Shown piece after piece: positions 20,603 through 20,930 of a DNA stretch of 20,930 nt. Made by a program: the position numbers and the translations under genes. The number at the start of each line of letters is the position of its first letter. Position 1 is the stretch's first letter. Below the pieces are notes generated by a model. It had not been told where the DNA came from. It saw nothing but the letters and a program-made list of their open reading frames with translations, and ran no database searches. The stretch lies in contig NZ_JAHRBL010000033.1 in assembly GCF_019693445.1 (NCBI RefSeq), positions 1-20,930 of the forward strand. Reading direction: 5' to 3'. Source of the stretch: Deinococcus aquaedulcis (GTDB lineage: Bacteria > Deinococcota > Deinococci > Deinococcales > Deinococcaceae).

Positions 20603-20631
20603 TTGACAGAGTTGGGCAGAAGGCATATAGT
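20603..20631 (+). promoter_or_regulatory. Ribosomal RNA promoter
   Basis: TTGACA (20603-20608) is a perfect -35, followed by a 17-bp spacer and TATAGT (20626-20631), one base from consensus. It is about 240 nt upstream of the mature 16S end, a typical distance for an rrn leader. It is the strongest promoter in the window. Confidence 0.92.
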
Positions 20632-20634
20632 TCT

Positions 20635-20658
20635 CTTCGCCCGAGAAGAAGGGCGAAG
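20635..20658 (+). other. Hairpin at the start of the rRNA leader
   Basis: CTTCGCCC (20635-20642) pairs with GGGCGAAG (20651-20658) around an 8-nt loop. It begins at about the transcription start, so it would fold as soon as the transcript emerges. No T-run follows. It may protect the 5' end or take part in processing. Confidence 0.5.
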
Positions 20659-20838
20659 GCGAAAAGCCCCCAAGGGCCTCGCTGGGACGCATGAAAATCT
20701 GGTTCTGATGACGATGACAGGAGCGACCGACAGGTCGTGCCGAGCGGATCTCCCCCCGGAGGTCTCCAGACTCGGTCAAGGTCGCAAGACCAAACAAGCC
20801 CGAGAGGGCAAGCCAAGCGCAAGCGAGGCATCAGACTG

Positions 20839-20865
20839 TATCAAGGAGCTTTCGGGCTTTTGATA
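20839..20865 (+). other. Hairpin just upstream of 16S rRNA
   Basis: TATCAA (20839-20844) pairs with TTGATA (20860-20865), with an inner AGC/GCT pairing interrupted by unpaired bases. It ends a few bases before the mature 16S end and may mark the processing site. Confidence 0.4.
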
Positions 20866-20870
20866 ACCAT

Positions 20871-20930
<60 letters not shown>

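Larger units (their letters stand above)
20451..20870. other. Spacer and rRNA leader with several hairpins
   Basis: This 420-bp stretch holds no supported gene. From left to right it contains the hairpin after the UbiD-family gene, about 115 bp without recognisable elements, the rRNA promoter at 20603-20631, and a leader of about 235 nt. The leader has stem-loops at 20635-20658 and 20839-20865. A clear boxA (TGCTCTTTAACA-like) was not recognised. Confidence 0.6.

Overview
The window looks like chromosomal DNA of a Deinococcus. The last 60 bases are the 5' end of a 16S rRNA gene of Deinococcus type, the DNA is very GC-rich, and most genes have a TANNNT -10 box only 5-7 nt before the ATG, the signature of leaderless mRNAs described in this genus. 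No mobile element, CRISPR array or phage gene is visible; this is mostly metabolic and regulatory chromosome.

Layout. 1-320: a tRNA-Gly(GCC) with its own terminator. 320-1120 (-): a class III-like polyphosphate kinase 2. 1336-3938: a divergent pair, a Re-citrate-synthase-family enzyme (-) and an HTH-fused Si-type citrate synthase (+), sharing a 68-bp control region with back-to-back leaderless promoters and a perfect inverted repeat. 3935-7283: an MFS transporter (-), a divergent LacI-family regulator (+) with a palindromic operator between them, and galE (+). 7344-12072 (-): a GH81 endo-beta-1,3-glucanase lipoprotein preceded by its own LacI-family regulator, with two matching operators. 12144-13496 (+): an M20 metallopeptidase. 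13864-15988 (-): a short-chain dehydrogenase and an M24 (Xaa-Pro type) metallopeptidase. 16231-16701 (-): a small secreted protein with a CHPNDCDWG motif. 16906-18510 (-): a DUF4173 membrane protein. 18612-20450 (+): a UbiD-family decarboxylase. 20603 onward: a consensus rRNA promoter, leader and 16S start.

How the genes work together. Two sugar-related modules are visible, each with its own LacI repressor and its own operator class: 12-bp core TGAAAC-GTTTCA for the MFS/galE locus and 14-bp TGANAAC-GTTNTCA for the glucanase locus. A second pair of sites of the first class lies upstream of the short-chain dehydrogenase, which may put that gene in the same regulon. The most unusual unit is the citrate-synthase pair. 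Two unrelated folds that can make citrate with opposite stereochemistry are encoded head to head, and the Si-type one carries a DNA-binding domain while keeping every catalytic residue, so it may be an enzyme that also senses and controls the shared promoter region.
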